Under the pieces are notes generated by a model. It was not told the origin of the DNA. It worked only from the letters and a program-made list of their open reading frames with translations, and made no database searches. This document shows positions 8,739 through 18,730 of a stretch of 64,000 nt of DNA, one piece after another. The DNA comes from DATGPD01 sp041398565. Lineage in GTDB: Bacteria > Planctomycetota > UBA1135 > UBA2386. The translations under genes and the position numbers were made by a program. Within the stretch, counting starts at the first letter, position 1. Each line of letters begins with the position of its first letter. The stretch covers positions 744,001-808,000 of the forward strand of contig JAWKUN010000003.1 in assembly GCA_041398565.1 (NCBI GenBank). The letters are read 5' to 3'.

Positions 8739-10036
8739 GCGGCCTCCAGCACGACGGCCTGACCCTGGCCGCCGCCGATGCACATGGTCGCGAGACCGAG
8801 GCGGGCGCTCTGGCGGCGCAGCTCGTTGGCGAGGGTCAACACGATGCGCACGCCCGAGGCGGCGATCGGGTGCCCCAGCGCGATGGCACCGCCGTTGACG
8901 TTGACGCGGTCGGGGTCGACTTCGCCCAGCGCCTGGTCGAGTCCGACCTCGTCCCGGCAGTAGCGCGCGTCGGCAAAGGCGCGCATGCAGGCGAGCACCT
9001 GTCCAGCGAACGCCTCGTTGATCTCGAGCACTTCGAGCGCGTCGAAAGCGACTTCGGCGGCCGCCAGCGCACGCGGAGTGGCGTGCACCGGACCGAGCCC
9101 CATCTCGGCCGGCGTGAGTCCGGCCTGGCCCAGGCCACGGACAAGGGCCAGCGGCCGCAGGCCCAGGCGCTCGGCGCGGGCCGTCGAAACGAGCAGCAAG
9201 GCGGCGGCGCCGTCGGTGATCTGGCAGGCGTTGCCGACCGTGACGTCGCCGTTGCGCTTGTCGAACACCGGCTTCAGGTTGGCCAAGGCCTCGATGCTCT
9301 GTCCGCGGCGGATGCCGTTGTCCTCGACGACGATACGAGCGAAGCGCGGCGGCGGCGCCAGCGGCGCGATCTCGGCGCTCAGACGTCCGGCCGCCGCGGC
9401 GGCCGCGGCGTGCTGGTGGCTGCGCAGCGCGAACTGGTCTTGCGCCTGGCGCGAGACGCCGAATCGACGCGCGACGCGCTCGGCGGTCATGCCCATGATG
9501 AGGCCGCTCACGGGGTCGGTGAGACCCTCCTGCAGGGCGATGCGCGGCTTCAGGTGCCCCGGGCGGAAGCCAGCTGCCGCGCGCCCGCGCTGCCAGGCCG
9601 ACCTGGCTCGCGCCATCTTCTCGAACATGCCCTTCATGCGCTCGTTCATCACCAGCGGGTAGTTCGACATCGACTCGGTGCCGCCGACCAGGAACACCTC
9701 GCCCTCGCCGGCCTGCAAGCGCAGCCACGCCTGGTGGATCGACTCCATGCCGCTGGCACAGTTGCGCTGCACGGTGAGCGCCGGCACGTGCGCCGGGACG
9801 CCCGCCCGCAGGGCGGCGACCCGCGCGACGTTGGCCTCGCGGGCATCGGCGCCGCCGCAGCCGAGGATCACCTCGTCGACGGCAGCCGGGTCGAGTCCGG
9901 TGCGGTCGAGGATCTCACGGAAGACGTGGGTGGCGAGGTCGGCGGCCGAAGCGTCGCGCAGCTCGGTGCCGGCGCGGCAGAACGGCGTGCGCAGGCCGGC
10001 CACGAGGGCGAGTTCTCTCGGGCGTGTGGATGACAT
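8735..10036 (-). CDS. fadI: acetyl-CoA acyltransferase (thiolase), beta subunit
   Basis: A 433-residue thiolase. The acyl-accepting Cys is in QRNCASGMESI, the catalytic His in GGAIALGHPIAASG, and the second Cys in CIGGGQGQA, all in standard order. It cleaves 3-ketoacyl-CoA in beta-oxidation together with the FadJ-like product, with which it shares a four-base ATGA overlap. ATG 10036 is preferred over the longer reading because it directly precedes the conserved LALVAGLRTPF start of the fold. The 158 bases up to the divergent patatin gene would hold its promoter. Confidence 0.92.
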   Translation of the reverse strand: MSSTRPRELALVAGLRTPFCRAGTELRDASAADLATHVFREILDRTGLDPAAVDEVILGCGGADAREANVARVAALRAGVPAHVPALTVQRNCASGMESIHQAWLRLQAGEGEVFLVGGTESMSNYPLVMNERMKGMFEKMARARSAWQRGRAAAGFRPGHLKPRIALQEGLTDPVSGLIMGMTAERVARRFGVSRQAQDQFALRSHQHAAAAAAAGRLSAEIAPLAPPPRFARIVVEDNGIRRGQSIEALANLKPVFDKRNGDVTVGNACQITDGAAALLLVSTARAERLGLRPLALVRGLGQAGLTPAEMGLGPVHATPRALAAAEVAFDALEVLEINEAFAGQVLACMRAFADARYCRDEVGLDQALGEVDPDRVNVNGGAIALGHPIAASGVRIVLTLANELRRQSARLGLATMCIGGGQGQAVVLEAA

Positions 10037-10194
10037 GGTTGCGGGTTCTCGGGGTCGCGGCGCTGGCAACGGCCGCTCGGCTGCGGCCCGCGCCTGCTTT
10101 CCGGTGCCGCAACAGGCAACACCGGGCTCCGACCGATCTATCGACAGCACAGTTCCGCCGACTTTGGCGGGTTCCCGCGACCCGGCTCACGCGC

Positions 10195-11379
10195 GTGCGC
10201 ACCGATCTCGACAACCAGGACCGCCAGCAGGTCCGCCAGGCCAGCGGCCCGGCGGGGCCGCCCGCGGCCGCCGCCTCGGTGGCGCCGGTGCCCGTGGCTC
10301 TGGCTCGCCCGCGCCCGCGCACCGTCCTGGTGCTCGGCGGCGGTGGCATGAAGGGGTTCGCCCACGTCGGAGTGATCCGCGCTCTGGAGCGCCTGGGCAT
10401 CGTCGTCGACGAGATCTACGGCACCAGCATGGGGGCGGTGATCGGTGGACTCTACGCCAGCGGCCGCGAGAGCTACGAGATCGAGGAAACGCTGGCGGAG
10501 CTGGACCTCAAGAGCATCTTCCGCCTCAACCTGCTGAAGTTCCTGGTGAAGGGCTACCGGCACGCGTCGGTTTACAAGGGGCGCGCCTTCCATCAGCTGC
10601 TGCGCGACAAGATCACCGCCAAGACCTTCACCGAGCTGAAGGTCCCGTTCGTGTGCAACGCCCTGTCACTCACCACCGGTGCGCTGCGCTACTTCGGGTT
10701 GCCGGGGACGCCGGAGATTCCGGTGGCCGACGCCATCTACGCCAGCAGCTGTCTGCCGGGGGTGTTCGAGCCGATCGTCATCGACGGTGACCACTACATC
10801 GATGGCGGCATGGCGGAGACGGTGCCGCTCAAGGCCGCGAAGGCGCGCAAGGCGGATCTGGTGATCGCGGTCGACCTGTCGCGCCGCAACCACCACAAGC
10901 CGGTGCCGTACCGCGCCACGCTGCCGCACATCCTGTTCCAGACCTACGAGATCATGGGCAGCGTGCTCAACGAGTACAACCTGCACCGGCACGTGACTTC
11001 GGAGGTCGTGCTGCTCAAGCCGCGGGTCGAGGCCGTCGGCCTGCTCGACGAGCCCGACCTCACCGAAGTCGTGCGCTTGGGCGAGCGCGAGGCACTCGAG
11101 GTGTTGACGACGCACGCCAACACGCGCCATCTGTGCGATCCGACCGTGTCGCGCCAAGTGGAGCGCACGATCCACGCGCCGCGCGACTACGTGGCGCTGA
11201 CGGTGGACATGAACGCGTGCATCCACTGCGGAGTGTGCGCGATCACCTGCGCCACGCACGGCTTTGCCGACGTGCCGATCGGCAACGTCGTGCGCAAGAT
11301 GCACAACTACGAGTGCACCAAGGACAGCGCTTGCGAACGCAACTGTCCGACGCGGGCCATCCGGCTGGGGAACATCTGA
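10195..11379 (+). CDS. patatin-like phospholipase fused to a C-terminal ferredoxin-like domain
   Basis: A 394-residue protein if started at GTG 10195. The patatin domain has the oxyanion motif GGGGMKG (48-54), the nucleophile GTSMG (76-80) and the DGG dyad motif (203-205). It belongs to the bacterial RssA-type group of lipid acyl hydrolases. The last 55 residues hold seven cysteines: C-x2-C-x2-C-x3-C (342-352), then C-x5-C-x3-CP (374-384). This is a clear iron-sulfur-binding pattern, although the second set is spaced unlike a standard ferredoxin. The frame remains open upstream to 10024, so a longer N-terminus is possible. Confidence 0.8.
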   Translation: MRTDLDNQDRQQVRQASGPAGPPAAAASVAPVPVALARPRPRTVLVLGGGGMKGFAHVGVIRALERLGIVVDEIYGTSMGAVIGGLYASGRESYEIEETLAELDLKSIFRLNLLKFLVKGYRHASVYKGRAFHQLLRDKITAKTFTELKVPFVCNALSLTTGALRYFGLPGTPEIPVADAIYASSCLPGVFEPIVIDGDHYIDGGMAETVPLKAAKARKADLVIAVDLSRRNHHKPVPYRATLPHILFQTYEIMGSVLNEYNLHRHVTSEVVLLKPRVEAVGLLDEPDLTEVVRLGEREALEVLTTHANTRHLCDPTVSRQVERTIHAPRDYVALTVDMNACIHCGVCAITCATHGFADVPIGNVVRKMHNYECTKDSACERNCPTRAIRLGNI

Positions 11380-11386
11380 GGCGGCG

Positions 11387-11719
11387 ATGGCTCGGAGGGC
11401 CACCTCGCCAGCCCGCGCGGTCGAGCTGGGGGCGACCCTGGCGGCGGCACTGCCCTGGCCGCAGGCCGCGTCGGGGGGCTCGCCCGCCGGCGGGCCTCCG
11501 ACGCTGTCGACCCTGGCGGTCTGCCTCGCGGCCGCGGTCGCCTTCACGCTGCTGCGACGCCGCCTCGTGGGGCTGGCGCCACCGCCACCCGAACTGATGG
11601 AGTCGCTGCAGGTGATCGCCGACGCTCGCCAGTGTGCTGATGCACCGGGTCGGACCGCCGACGGCGCCGGTGGCGATGGGGCGGCTGCGTTCGGCCGCCC
11701 GCCGACGGACGCGTTGTAG
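11387..11719 (+). CDS. small putative membrane protein
   Basis: A 110-residue frame opening 7 bases after the patatin-fusion stop. It has one hydrophobic segment (LSTLAVCLAAAVAFTLLRRR, about residues 45-64) followed by a proline-rich turn and a short soluble tail. No family is recognised. The tight spacing on the same strand supports a real gene, but the composition is that of many chance frames in GC-rich DNA, so this is tentative. Confidence 0.4.
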   Translation: MARRATSPARAVELGATLAAALPWPQAASGGSPAGGPPTLSTLAVCLAAAVAFTLLRRRLVGLAPPPPELMESLQVIADARQCADAPGRTADGAGGDGAAAFGRPPTDAL

Positions 11720-11783
11720 TCTGTTCTTGAACCGAGTGGCGGCCCGCGACGAAATAGGAGGCCGTGACGGAGCTTCCCCCCGC

Positions 11784-12539
11784 ATGACCCATCCTGGTGA
11801 GACCTGCATCGTCGTCGGCGCCTCCAGCGGCATCGGTGCCGCGCTGGCGCGCCGCTTGGCGGCGGACGGCTGCAAGGTGGCCCTGCTCGCGCGCCGGCGC
11901 GAGCGGATCGAGCAGCTGGCGCGCGACATCGACGCGCGTGCGGGGCGCAGACTGGCCATGCCCTTGGTGCACGACGTCGCCGACACGTCGAGCGTCGACA
12001 CGGCGTTCGACGCAGTCGAAGCCGAGCTGGGGGACGTCACCGCCGTGTACTACGTCGCCGGCGTGATGCCGGAGGTCGGCGCCGACGAGTTCGACACCGC
12101 CAAGGACGTGCAGCAGTTCCAGACCAACACGCTCGGCAGCATCGCCTGGTGCAACGCGGCGGCGCGACGTTTCCTGCCGCGCCGGCGCGGCTTCATCGTC
12201 GGGATCTCGAGCGTCGCCGGCGATCGCGGGCGCGCCAAGCGCCCCGGCTACTGCGCCTCGAAGGCCGGCCAGGACGTGCACCTGGAGTCGCTGCGCAACC
12301 GGCTCTGGGACAAGGGCATCCACGTCACCACCATCCGCCCGGGCTTCGTCGACACCGAGATGACGGCCGGCCTCGGGCTCAAGGGGGCGATCTCGGCCGA
12401 GCAGGCCGCGGACGCCATCGTGCGCGCCGCACGCAAGAACAAGGGCGTCGTGTACGTACCGTTCAAGTGGCGCATCATCATGGGCGTGGTCAAGTCCATG
12501 CCCTCGTTCCTGTTCAAGCGTTTGGCGTTCCTGCAGTGA
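11784..12539 (+). CDS. short-chain dehydrogenase, DprE2-like
   Basis: A 251-residue classical SDR with the NADP-binding GASSGIG near the N-terminus, catalytic Ser in GISSVAG and the YCASK dyad. The C-terminal part (VTTIRPGFVDTEM, then FKWRIIMGVVKSMPSFLFKR) resembles the mycobacterial keto-arabinose reductase DprE2 more than generic SDRs. The very next gene is DprE1-like. In mycobacteria these two enzymes epimerise decaprenyl-phosphoribose to the arabinose form; here the polyprenyl-sugar substrate is inferred only. ATG 11784 is chosen because it opens straight into the Rossmann fold. Confidence 0.82.
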   Translation: MTHPGETCIVVGASSGIGAALARRLAADGCKVALLARRRERIEQLARDIDARAGRRLAMPLVHDVADTSSVDTAFDAVEAELGDVTAVYYVAGVMPEVGADEFDTAKDVQQFQTNTLGSIAWCNAAARRFLPRRRGFIVGISSVAGDRGRAKRPGYCASKAGQDVHLESLRNRLWDKGIHVTTIRPGFVDTEMTAGLGLKGAISAEQAADAIVRAARKNKGVVYVPFKWRIIMGVVKSMPSFLFKRLAFLQ

Positions 12540-12555
12540 GCGCGAGAGTCCGGAC

Positions 12556-13968
12556 ATGATGCTCGCCTGGCAACGCGAACGCGTGAGTGGGTGGGGGATG
12601 GCGGTCGGCGGCGACGCCGAGGTCGTCCGCCCGACCTCCGCGGACGAGGTCGCGGCCTGCTTGCAGGTTGCCGACCGGAGCGGCAAAGGGTTGGGACTGC
12701 GCGGATCCGGGTGCAGCTACGGCGACGCGTCGATGAACACCGGCGGTCGCGTGCTCGACTTCTCGCGCATGAACCGCATCCTCGACTTCGACACGGACCG
12801 GGGCGTGGCCCGCGTGGAGCCGGGCGTGACGATCCGCGACCTGTGGCGGCGCAGCATCGTCGACGGCTATTGGCCGGCGGTGGTGCCGGGCACCATGGCG
12901 GTGTCCATGGGCGGCGCCGCCAGCATGAACATCCACGGCAAGAACAACTTCGTCGCGGGCACCTTCGGCGAGCACATCCGGACGTTCACACTGCTGACGC
13001 CGCAGGGCGAGCGTCTGCAGTGTTCACCGACCGAGAACGCCGACGTCTACCACGCGGCGATCGGTGGCTTCGGCATGCTCGGCTGCTTCGTCGAGCTGAC
13101 GGTCGAGCTCAAGCGGGTTCACTCCGGTCGCCTGCGGGTGACCGCGGTCGCCACGCGCGATCTCGATGAGAACCTCGAGGTGCTCGACGCCCACCGTCCC
13201 CACGCTGACTACCTCGTCGGCTGGATCGACGTGCACGGCAAGGGCAAGGGCCTGGGGCGCGGACTGATCCACCGCGCCGACCAACTGGCCGCGGGGGAGG
13301 ATCCCGAGGGCGAGCGCATGCTGCGCCCCGAGCTGCAAGACGTTCCCGGACGTCTGTTCGGCCTGGTGCCCAAGGGCTGGATCTGGCCCGGCATGTGGTG
13401 CACGGTGAAGGCCGGCGGCATCCCCTGGATCAACTGGGCCAAGTTCCGCGCCGGCCTCAAGGAGGCGACGCGCGCGCCCTACCTGCAGTCGCACGGTGCG
13501 TTCCACTTCTTGCTCGACTACGTGCCCCGCTGGCATTGGGCGTTCCGACCGGGTGGGCTGATCCAGTTCCAGCCCTTCGTGCCCGCGAAGGAAGCGTCAC
13601 GGGTGTTCCGTGCGCTGTTCGAGATGTGCCACAAGGCGCGCCTCGTGCCGTACCTCGGCGTGCTCAAGCGGCACAAGCCCGACCCCTTCCTGATGACCCA
13701 CGCCGTCGACGGTTTCTCGATGGCGATGGACTTTGCGGTGAGCGACGGCCGGCGCGAACGGCTGTGGCGGCACACGCAGGCCATGGCCGAGGTCGTGCTG
13801 GCTGCCGGTGGCCGCTTCTACTACGCCAAGGACGCGACCCTGCTCGACACCTCGTTCGCGCGCATCCACGGCGACGACGCGGTCCGCCGGTTTCGGGAGC
13901 TGAAGGCGCGCCTGGATCCGCAGAACCTGCTGCAGACCGACCTGGCCAGGCGCCTGGGCGTGATCTGA
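12556..13968 (+). CDS. FAD-linked oxidase, DprE1-like
   Basis: A 470-residue VAO-type flavoprotein. The FAD-binding half shows GLRGSGCSYGDASMNTGG (47-64), a PGTMAVSMGG stretch (111-120) and IHGKN (126-130). The last is the signature motif around the flavin-contacting His of DprE1. The C-terminal cap domain ends with RRFRELKARLDPQNLLQTDL, typical of the sugar-1,4-lactone oxidase relatives. It follows the DprE2-like gene by 16 bases, so the two form a pair. The region equivalent to the drug-reactive Cys of the mycobacterial enzyme reads GFSMAMDFAV and seems to lack a Cys. Its TGA stop begins repeat A2. Confidence 0.85.
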   Translation: MMLAWQRERVSGWGMAVGGDAEVVRPTSADEVAACLQVADRSGKGLGLRGSGCSYGDASMNTGGRVLDFSRMNRILDFDTDRGVARVEPGVTIRDLWRRSIVDGYWPAVVPGTMAVSMGGAASMNIHGKNNFVAGTFGEHIRTFTLLTPQGERLQCSPTENADVYHAAIGGFGMLGCFVELTVELKRVHSGRLRVTAVATRDLDENLEVLDAHRPHADYLVGWIDVHGKGKGLGRGLIHRADQLAAGEDPEGERMLRPELQDVPGRLFGLVPKGWIWPGMWCTVKAGGIPWINWAKFRAGLKEATRAPYLQSHGAFHFLLDYVPRWHWAFRPGGLIQFQPFVPAKEASRVFRALFEMCHKARLVPYLGVLKRHKPDPFLMTHAVDGFSMAMDFAVSDGRRERLWRHTQAMAEVVLAAGGRFYYAKDATLLDTSFARIHGDDAVRRFRELKARLDPQNLLQTDLARRLGVI

Positions 13969-14149
13969 GCTGCAAGGGCTGCGAATCGTCGCGGCGGGCG
14001 CGAATTCGGCCGTGTTGTTCCGTTGCCACAGAGCTGACCAGGCCACGCCCGAGCAGCCCTGGAAGCTCCAAGCAACAACAGCGCCGGCGGCCCCCTCTGG
14101 TCGGCGCTGCGCCGACATCAACCCTTTGGGTTGCGGCCGCCGGCAGCGC
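13966..14149 (+). repeat. family A structured repeat, copy A2
   Basis: A 184-bp element in plus orientation, starting on the TGA stop codon of the DprE1-like gene. The 3' module has GTCGGCGC/GCGCCGAC and CAACCC/GGGTTG hairpins side by side, enclosed by GCCGGCGGCC/GGCCGCCGGC. A 5' hairpin with TGTTGTT/AACAACA and CCAGG/CCTGG arms precedes it. It abuts copy A3 with TGAGCTGC at the junction. Confidence 0.92.
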
Positions 14150-14340
14150 TGAGCTGCAAGGGCTGCGAATCGTCGCGGCGGGCGCGAATTCGGCCGTGTC
14201 GTTCCGTTGCCACAGAGCTGACCAGGCCACGACCGAGCAGCCCTGGAAGCTCCAAGCAACAGCAGCGCCGGCGGCCCCTCTGGTCGGCGCTGCGCCGACA
14301 TCAGCCCTTTGGGTTGCGGCCGCCAGCCGCGCTGGGCTTC
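14150..14340 (+). repeat. family A structured repeat, copy A3
   Basis: About 191 bp, directly following A2 in the same orientation. Compared with A2 it has scattered substitutions (for example CAACCC to CAGCCC, which keeps pairing as G-U) and a changed 3' end (CCGCCAGCCGCGCTGGGCTTC), so it is an older or more relaxed copy. Confidence 0.9.
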
Positions 14341-14508
14341 TGAGGCTGCGAATCGTCGCGGCGGGCGCAGGAATTCGGCGTGTTGTTCCGTTGCCACAGA
14401 GCTGACCAGGCCACGCCCGAGCACCGACTCCAAGCAACAACAGCGCCGGCAGCCCCTGGTCGACGCTGCGCCGACATCAACCCTTTGGGTTGCGGCCGCC
14501 CGCTGCGC
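14341..14508 (+). repeat. family A structured repeat, copy A4 (shortened)
   Basis: About 168 bp, third unit of the tandem array. It starts with TGAGGCTGCG and lacks bases found near the start of A2 and in the middle (around GAGCACCGACTCC). One hairpin is damaged (GTCGACGC opposite GCGCCGAC). The CAACCC/GGGTTG hairpin is intact. Confidence 0.88.
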
Positions 14509-14674
14509 TGAGGTCCTGGTGTCCGAATCTCCCGGGCGGCTTGTGGCCCGTGCCGGAGACGTCTATCCTGTGCGACCCAAGGAGGCCTTTCGGTCCCTGC
14601 CAGGGTGTCGCCTCGCTCAACAGCCGCGGGTCTCTGGCCGATACAACATCCGGAGCGGCCGCGCCGGCGGTCTC
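14509..14674 (+). other. probable 5' leader of the helicase gene
   Basis: Between the repeat array and the chosen helicase start there is no recognisable gene. The frame is open through the region but the peptide looks random. This DNA would carry the helicase promoter and leader. Confidence 0.45.
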
Positions 14675-16081
<1,407 letters not shown>

Positions 16082-16174
16082 GTCGGTCGCTCGGCCGGAC
16101 TGGGTGCGCCGCTGGAGTGGGCGCCGTCGCCGGCACTTGAATTGCCGCACGCCGGCGTCCTACTGCCGGCCAGC

Positions 16175-16861
16175 ATGATGCTCCTCTACGTCCTGTCCTT
16201 CGCCTTGCTCGGCCTGTCGCTGTGGGCCTCGCACAAGGTGAAGAGCACGTTCGCGGCTCACAACCAGACGCCGATCCGGTCCGGCATGTCCGGAGCCGAA
16301 GCGGCTGCGGCGATCCTGCGAGCGGCCGGCGTGCACGATGTCCGAATCACCGCGGTGTCCGGGATGCTGTCCGACCACTACGACCCCAAGCAGAAGGTCG
16401 TCGCGCTGTCGGAAGAGGTGCTGCACAACCGCACGCCTGCCGCCGTGGCGGTGGCCGCGCACGAGGTGGGGCATGCACTGCAGGACGCCCACGGCTACGC
16501 ACCGATGCACGTCCGCGCCGGTCTCGTTCCGGTCGCCAGCTTCGCCAACGGCTTGGCGTTCCCGCTCATCCTCCTGGGCATCTTCACCCATGCCACGGGC
16601 CTGATCTGGCTGGGGATCATCGGCTTCGGCCTCGGCGTGCTGTTCCACCTGGTGACGCTGCCGGTCGAGTTCGACGCGTCGGCGCGCGCCATCAAGATCC
16701 TGGAGCGCTCGGGGATCGTCGCGTCCGACGAGATGCCCGGGGTGCGCAAGACGCTGTACGCCGCCGGCTTCACCTACTTGGCGGGAGCCCTTTTCGCCAT
16801 CGTCGAGTTGCTGCGCCTGCTGGCGATCGCCGGCGTGTTCGGCGGCAGCTCGGACGAGTGA
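16175..16861 (+). CDS. membrane zinc metallopeptidase (YugP family)
   Basis: 228 residues from ATG 16175. An N-terminal membrane helix (LLYVLSFALLGLSLWASHKV) is followed by the zinc-binding HEVGH motif (96-100) inside AVAAHEVGHALQDAHGY. Two to three further membrane helices follow (AFPLILLGIFTHATGLIWLG, and AIVELLRLLAIAGVFGG at the end). This is the layout of the YugP/DUF2268-like membrane proteases of unknown substrate. ATG 16175 is favoured because the 11 residues before it are not hydrophobic. Confidence 0.88.
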   Translation: MMLLYVLSFALLGLSLWASHKVKSTFAAHNQTPIRSGMSGAEAAAAILRAAGVHDVRITAVSGMLSDHYDPKQKVVALSEEVLHNRTPAAVAVAAHEVGHALQDAHGYAPMHVRAGLVPVASFANGLAFPLILLGIFTHATGLIWLGIIGFGLGVLFHLVTLPVEFDASARAIKILERSGIVASDEMPGVRKTLYAAGFTYLAGALFAIVELLRLLAIAGVFGGSSDE

Positions 16862-16876
16862 GCACGGTCGGCGCGG

Positions 16877-18730
16877 CTACCCGCCGGTGATGCCGCGCCG
16901 GATGGCGAGAGCGCCAGGACTCGGGGTCTCGCTCGCCTGGACGCGCACTCGCCGCCTGACCCTCTCCTGCACGCGCGCGTTCACCTCGACCTCGCCGGTC
17001 AGGGTCCGCAAGCGCAAGCGGAGGACATCGCCCGCCGCCTTGCCGTCGACGACCGCTGACACAGCGTCGTAGCCGTCGACCGCTTCGCCGTCGACGGCCG
17101 TCACCACTCCCGCCCGCAGGTCGATGCGCCCGCGCGGCACGGCGTCGGGATCGCAGTAGCCCGCGTCCTTGCCCAGCCGTTGCAGGCCGCGCAGTTCCAG
17201 CTCCGTGCTCACCGACTCGGTGTAGGCGAGGTCGGCGAACCCGAGGATGCGCGCGTAGTCGGGGACGACGGTGCCGAACACGTGCATGTCGAACCACTCG
17301 CGCATGTCGCACCGGGCGATGCTGCTGACGGTCGTGGCCACCTCGTCGTCGGCGAAGCCCCGGCCACGGTCGATGCAGGTGCGGTAGAGCGCGCGCATCA
17401 CGTCGTCGAGGGAGGACCGATTGTCGGTGCGTGCTCGGATCTCGAGGTCGAGCAGCAGGCCGAGCACTTCGCCCGAGGTGTAGTAGTCGAGCCTGCGGTC
17501 GACCGGCACGTCGTCCCACACGAGTTCGCTGGCACGAGCCGACGAGGTGTGGGCGCGCCCCGGCATGGCCTCGAAGACGGTGATCTTGCGTGCGGCAGCT
17601 CGCCAGAAGGCTTCGTCGGTGAGTAGGCCGGCGCGGGCCAGCAGCACCTGCTCGTAGTAGCTGGTGACCCCTTCCATGAGCCACAACCACTGCGAGCGGT
17701 TCGGGCGCGAGTAGTCGAACGGCCCGAGTTCGACCGGACGCAGTCGCTTGACGTTGAAGGTGTGGAAGAACTCGTGCGCGATCGTCGGCATCGCGGCCAT
17801 CGCGCTACGCCGTAGTTGTGCCACGGGCACGCCGATGCAGGTCGAGTACAGGTGCTCGAGGCCCCCGCCCCCGCCCCCCGGCGAGGCGGTGAACAAGAAG
17901 GCGTAGCGCCGAAAGGGCAGGCCGCCGAACATCGCGCCGGTCGCGTCGACGACCTTCTCGATGTTGCCGACCCACGCGCCGGAGTCGAAGTCGACATCGC
18001 CCGGTCCGTCGACGATGACGTCGACTTGCTGTCCGTGCGACTCGAACGAGAAGGTCTGGAACTGCCCCAGTTTCACCGGGCAGTCGGCGAGGACGTCGTA
18101 GTCGGGGGCGAAGTAGCGGCCGTCTTCGAGGTGCGGCAACCCGCTGCCGACGCGCCAGTCCGCGGGCACCTCGAAGCGCACGTAGCACGGCACGCGCAGG
18201 TGATCGCGCAGGTACAGGTAGACCGCCGGCCCTTCGTAGGTGATGCATCGCCGGCGGTCGCCGCGCAGCATGAAGCGGTCGTCGTCGTGCAGATCGACGC
18301 GGTAGCGCAGGCGCAGGCGCGCCACACGATCGTGCTGGATCTGCCAGGTCTGTGCGTCGAGTCGTTGCACGGCGAGTTCGTTCCCGGCGCCGTCGTCCGC
18401 GACCAGATCGTGGACATGCTGTGGAAACGGGCGCAAGCGGTAGGAACCGGGTGTCCACACCGGGATGGCCACGACGGTGCGTGTGGACGGGGGGTTGGTG
18501 ACTTCGAGCGTGAGGTGAAGGGGGATGACGCCGGACTCGCCCTTGGCATCGCGCGCAGCGACCGTGTAGTGCGCCTCCAGCGGAGCTGCTGTCTCTTCGG
18601 CGTCGGCGAAGCCGCTGCGCGCGGCTGGCGTATTCGGATGCTGCGGCGGCGCGATCTCGCACCTCGCCCACGCCGGGGAGAGCACGCACGACAGCGAAAA
18701 AAAAGCAGCGGCGAGGATCCGGGACGGCAT
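16877..18730 (-). CDS. secreted M61-family aminopeptidase with PDZ-like tail
   Basis: 617 residues from ATG 18730, which opens with a signal peptide (MPSRILAAAFFSLSCVLSPAWA). The zinc site is HEFFH (319-323) followed by TFNVKRLRP and the downstream acid in MEGVTSYYE. These are the gluzincin motifs of the M61 glycyl-aminopeptidase group. A PDZ-like beta domain follows near 520-600 (RIDLRAGVVTAVDGEAVDGY). It should clip N-terminal residues from peptides in the periplasm. It is convergent with the YugP-like gene (15 bases apart). Confidence 0.88.
   Translation of the reverse strand: MPSRILAAAFFSLSCVLSPAWARCEIAPPQHPNTPAARSGFADAEETAAPLEAHYTVAARDAKGESGVIPLHLTLEVTNPPSTRTVVAIPVWTPGSYRLRPFPQHVHDLVADDGAGNELAVQRLDAQTWQIQHDRVARLRLRYRVDLHDDDRFMLRGDRRRCITYEGPAVYLYLRDHLRVPCYVRFEVPADWRVGSGLPHLEDGRYFAPDYDVLADCPVKLGQFQTFSFESHGQQVDVIVDGPGDVDFDSGAWVGNIEKVVDATGAMFGGLPFRRYAFLFTASPGGGGGGLEHLYSTCIGVPVAQLRRSAMAAMPTIAHEFFHTFNVKRLRPVELGPFDYSRPNRSQWLWLMEGVTSYYEQVLLARAGLLTDEAFWRAAARKITVFEAMPGRAHTSSARASELVWDDVPVDRRLDYYTSGEVLGLLLDLEIRARTDNRSSLDDVMRALYRTCIDRGRGFADDEVATTVSSIARCDMREWFDMHVFGTVVPDYARILGFADLAYTESVSTELELRGLQRLGKDAGYCDPDAVPRGRIDLRAGVVTAVDGEAVDGYDAVSAVVDGKAAGDVLRLRLRTLTGEVEVNARVQERVRRRVRVQASETPSPGALAIRRGITGG

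Noticed and set aside
6579..9728. Reading FadJ as a 1049-residue protein from a start at 9728
   Set aside because: The extra 330 residues lie on top of the thiolase gene in another frame and have low-complexity composition; ATG 8738 gives the normal FadJ size.
13990..14500. Short peptides read through the family A repeats
   Set aside because: Frames differ between copies and contain indels (A4), so no peptide is preserved.
13966..14508. A CRISPR array or integron attC array
   Set aside because: Units abut without spacers or cassettes, no cas or integrase gene is near, and I find no attC-type R-box pair at fitting positions.
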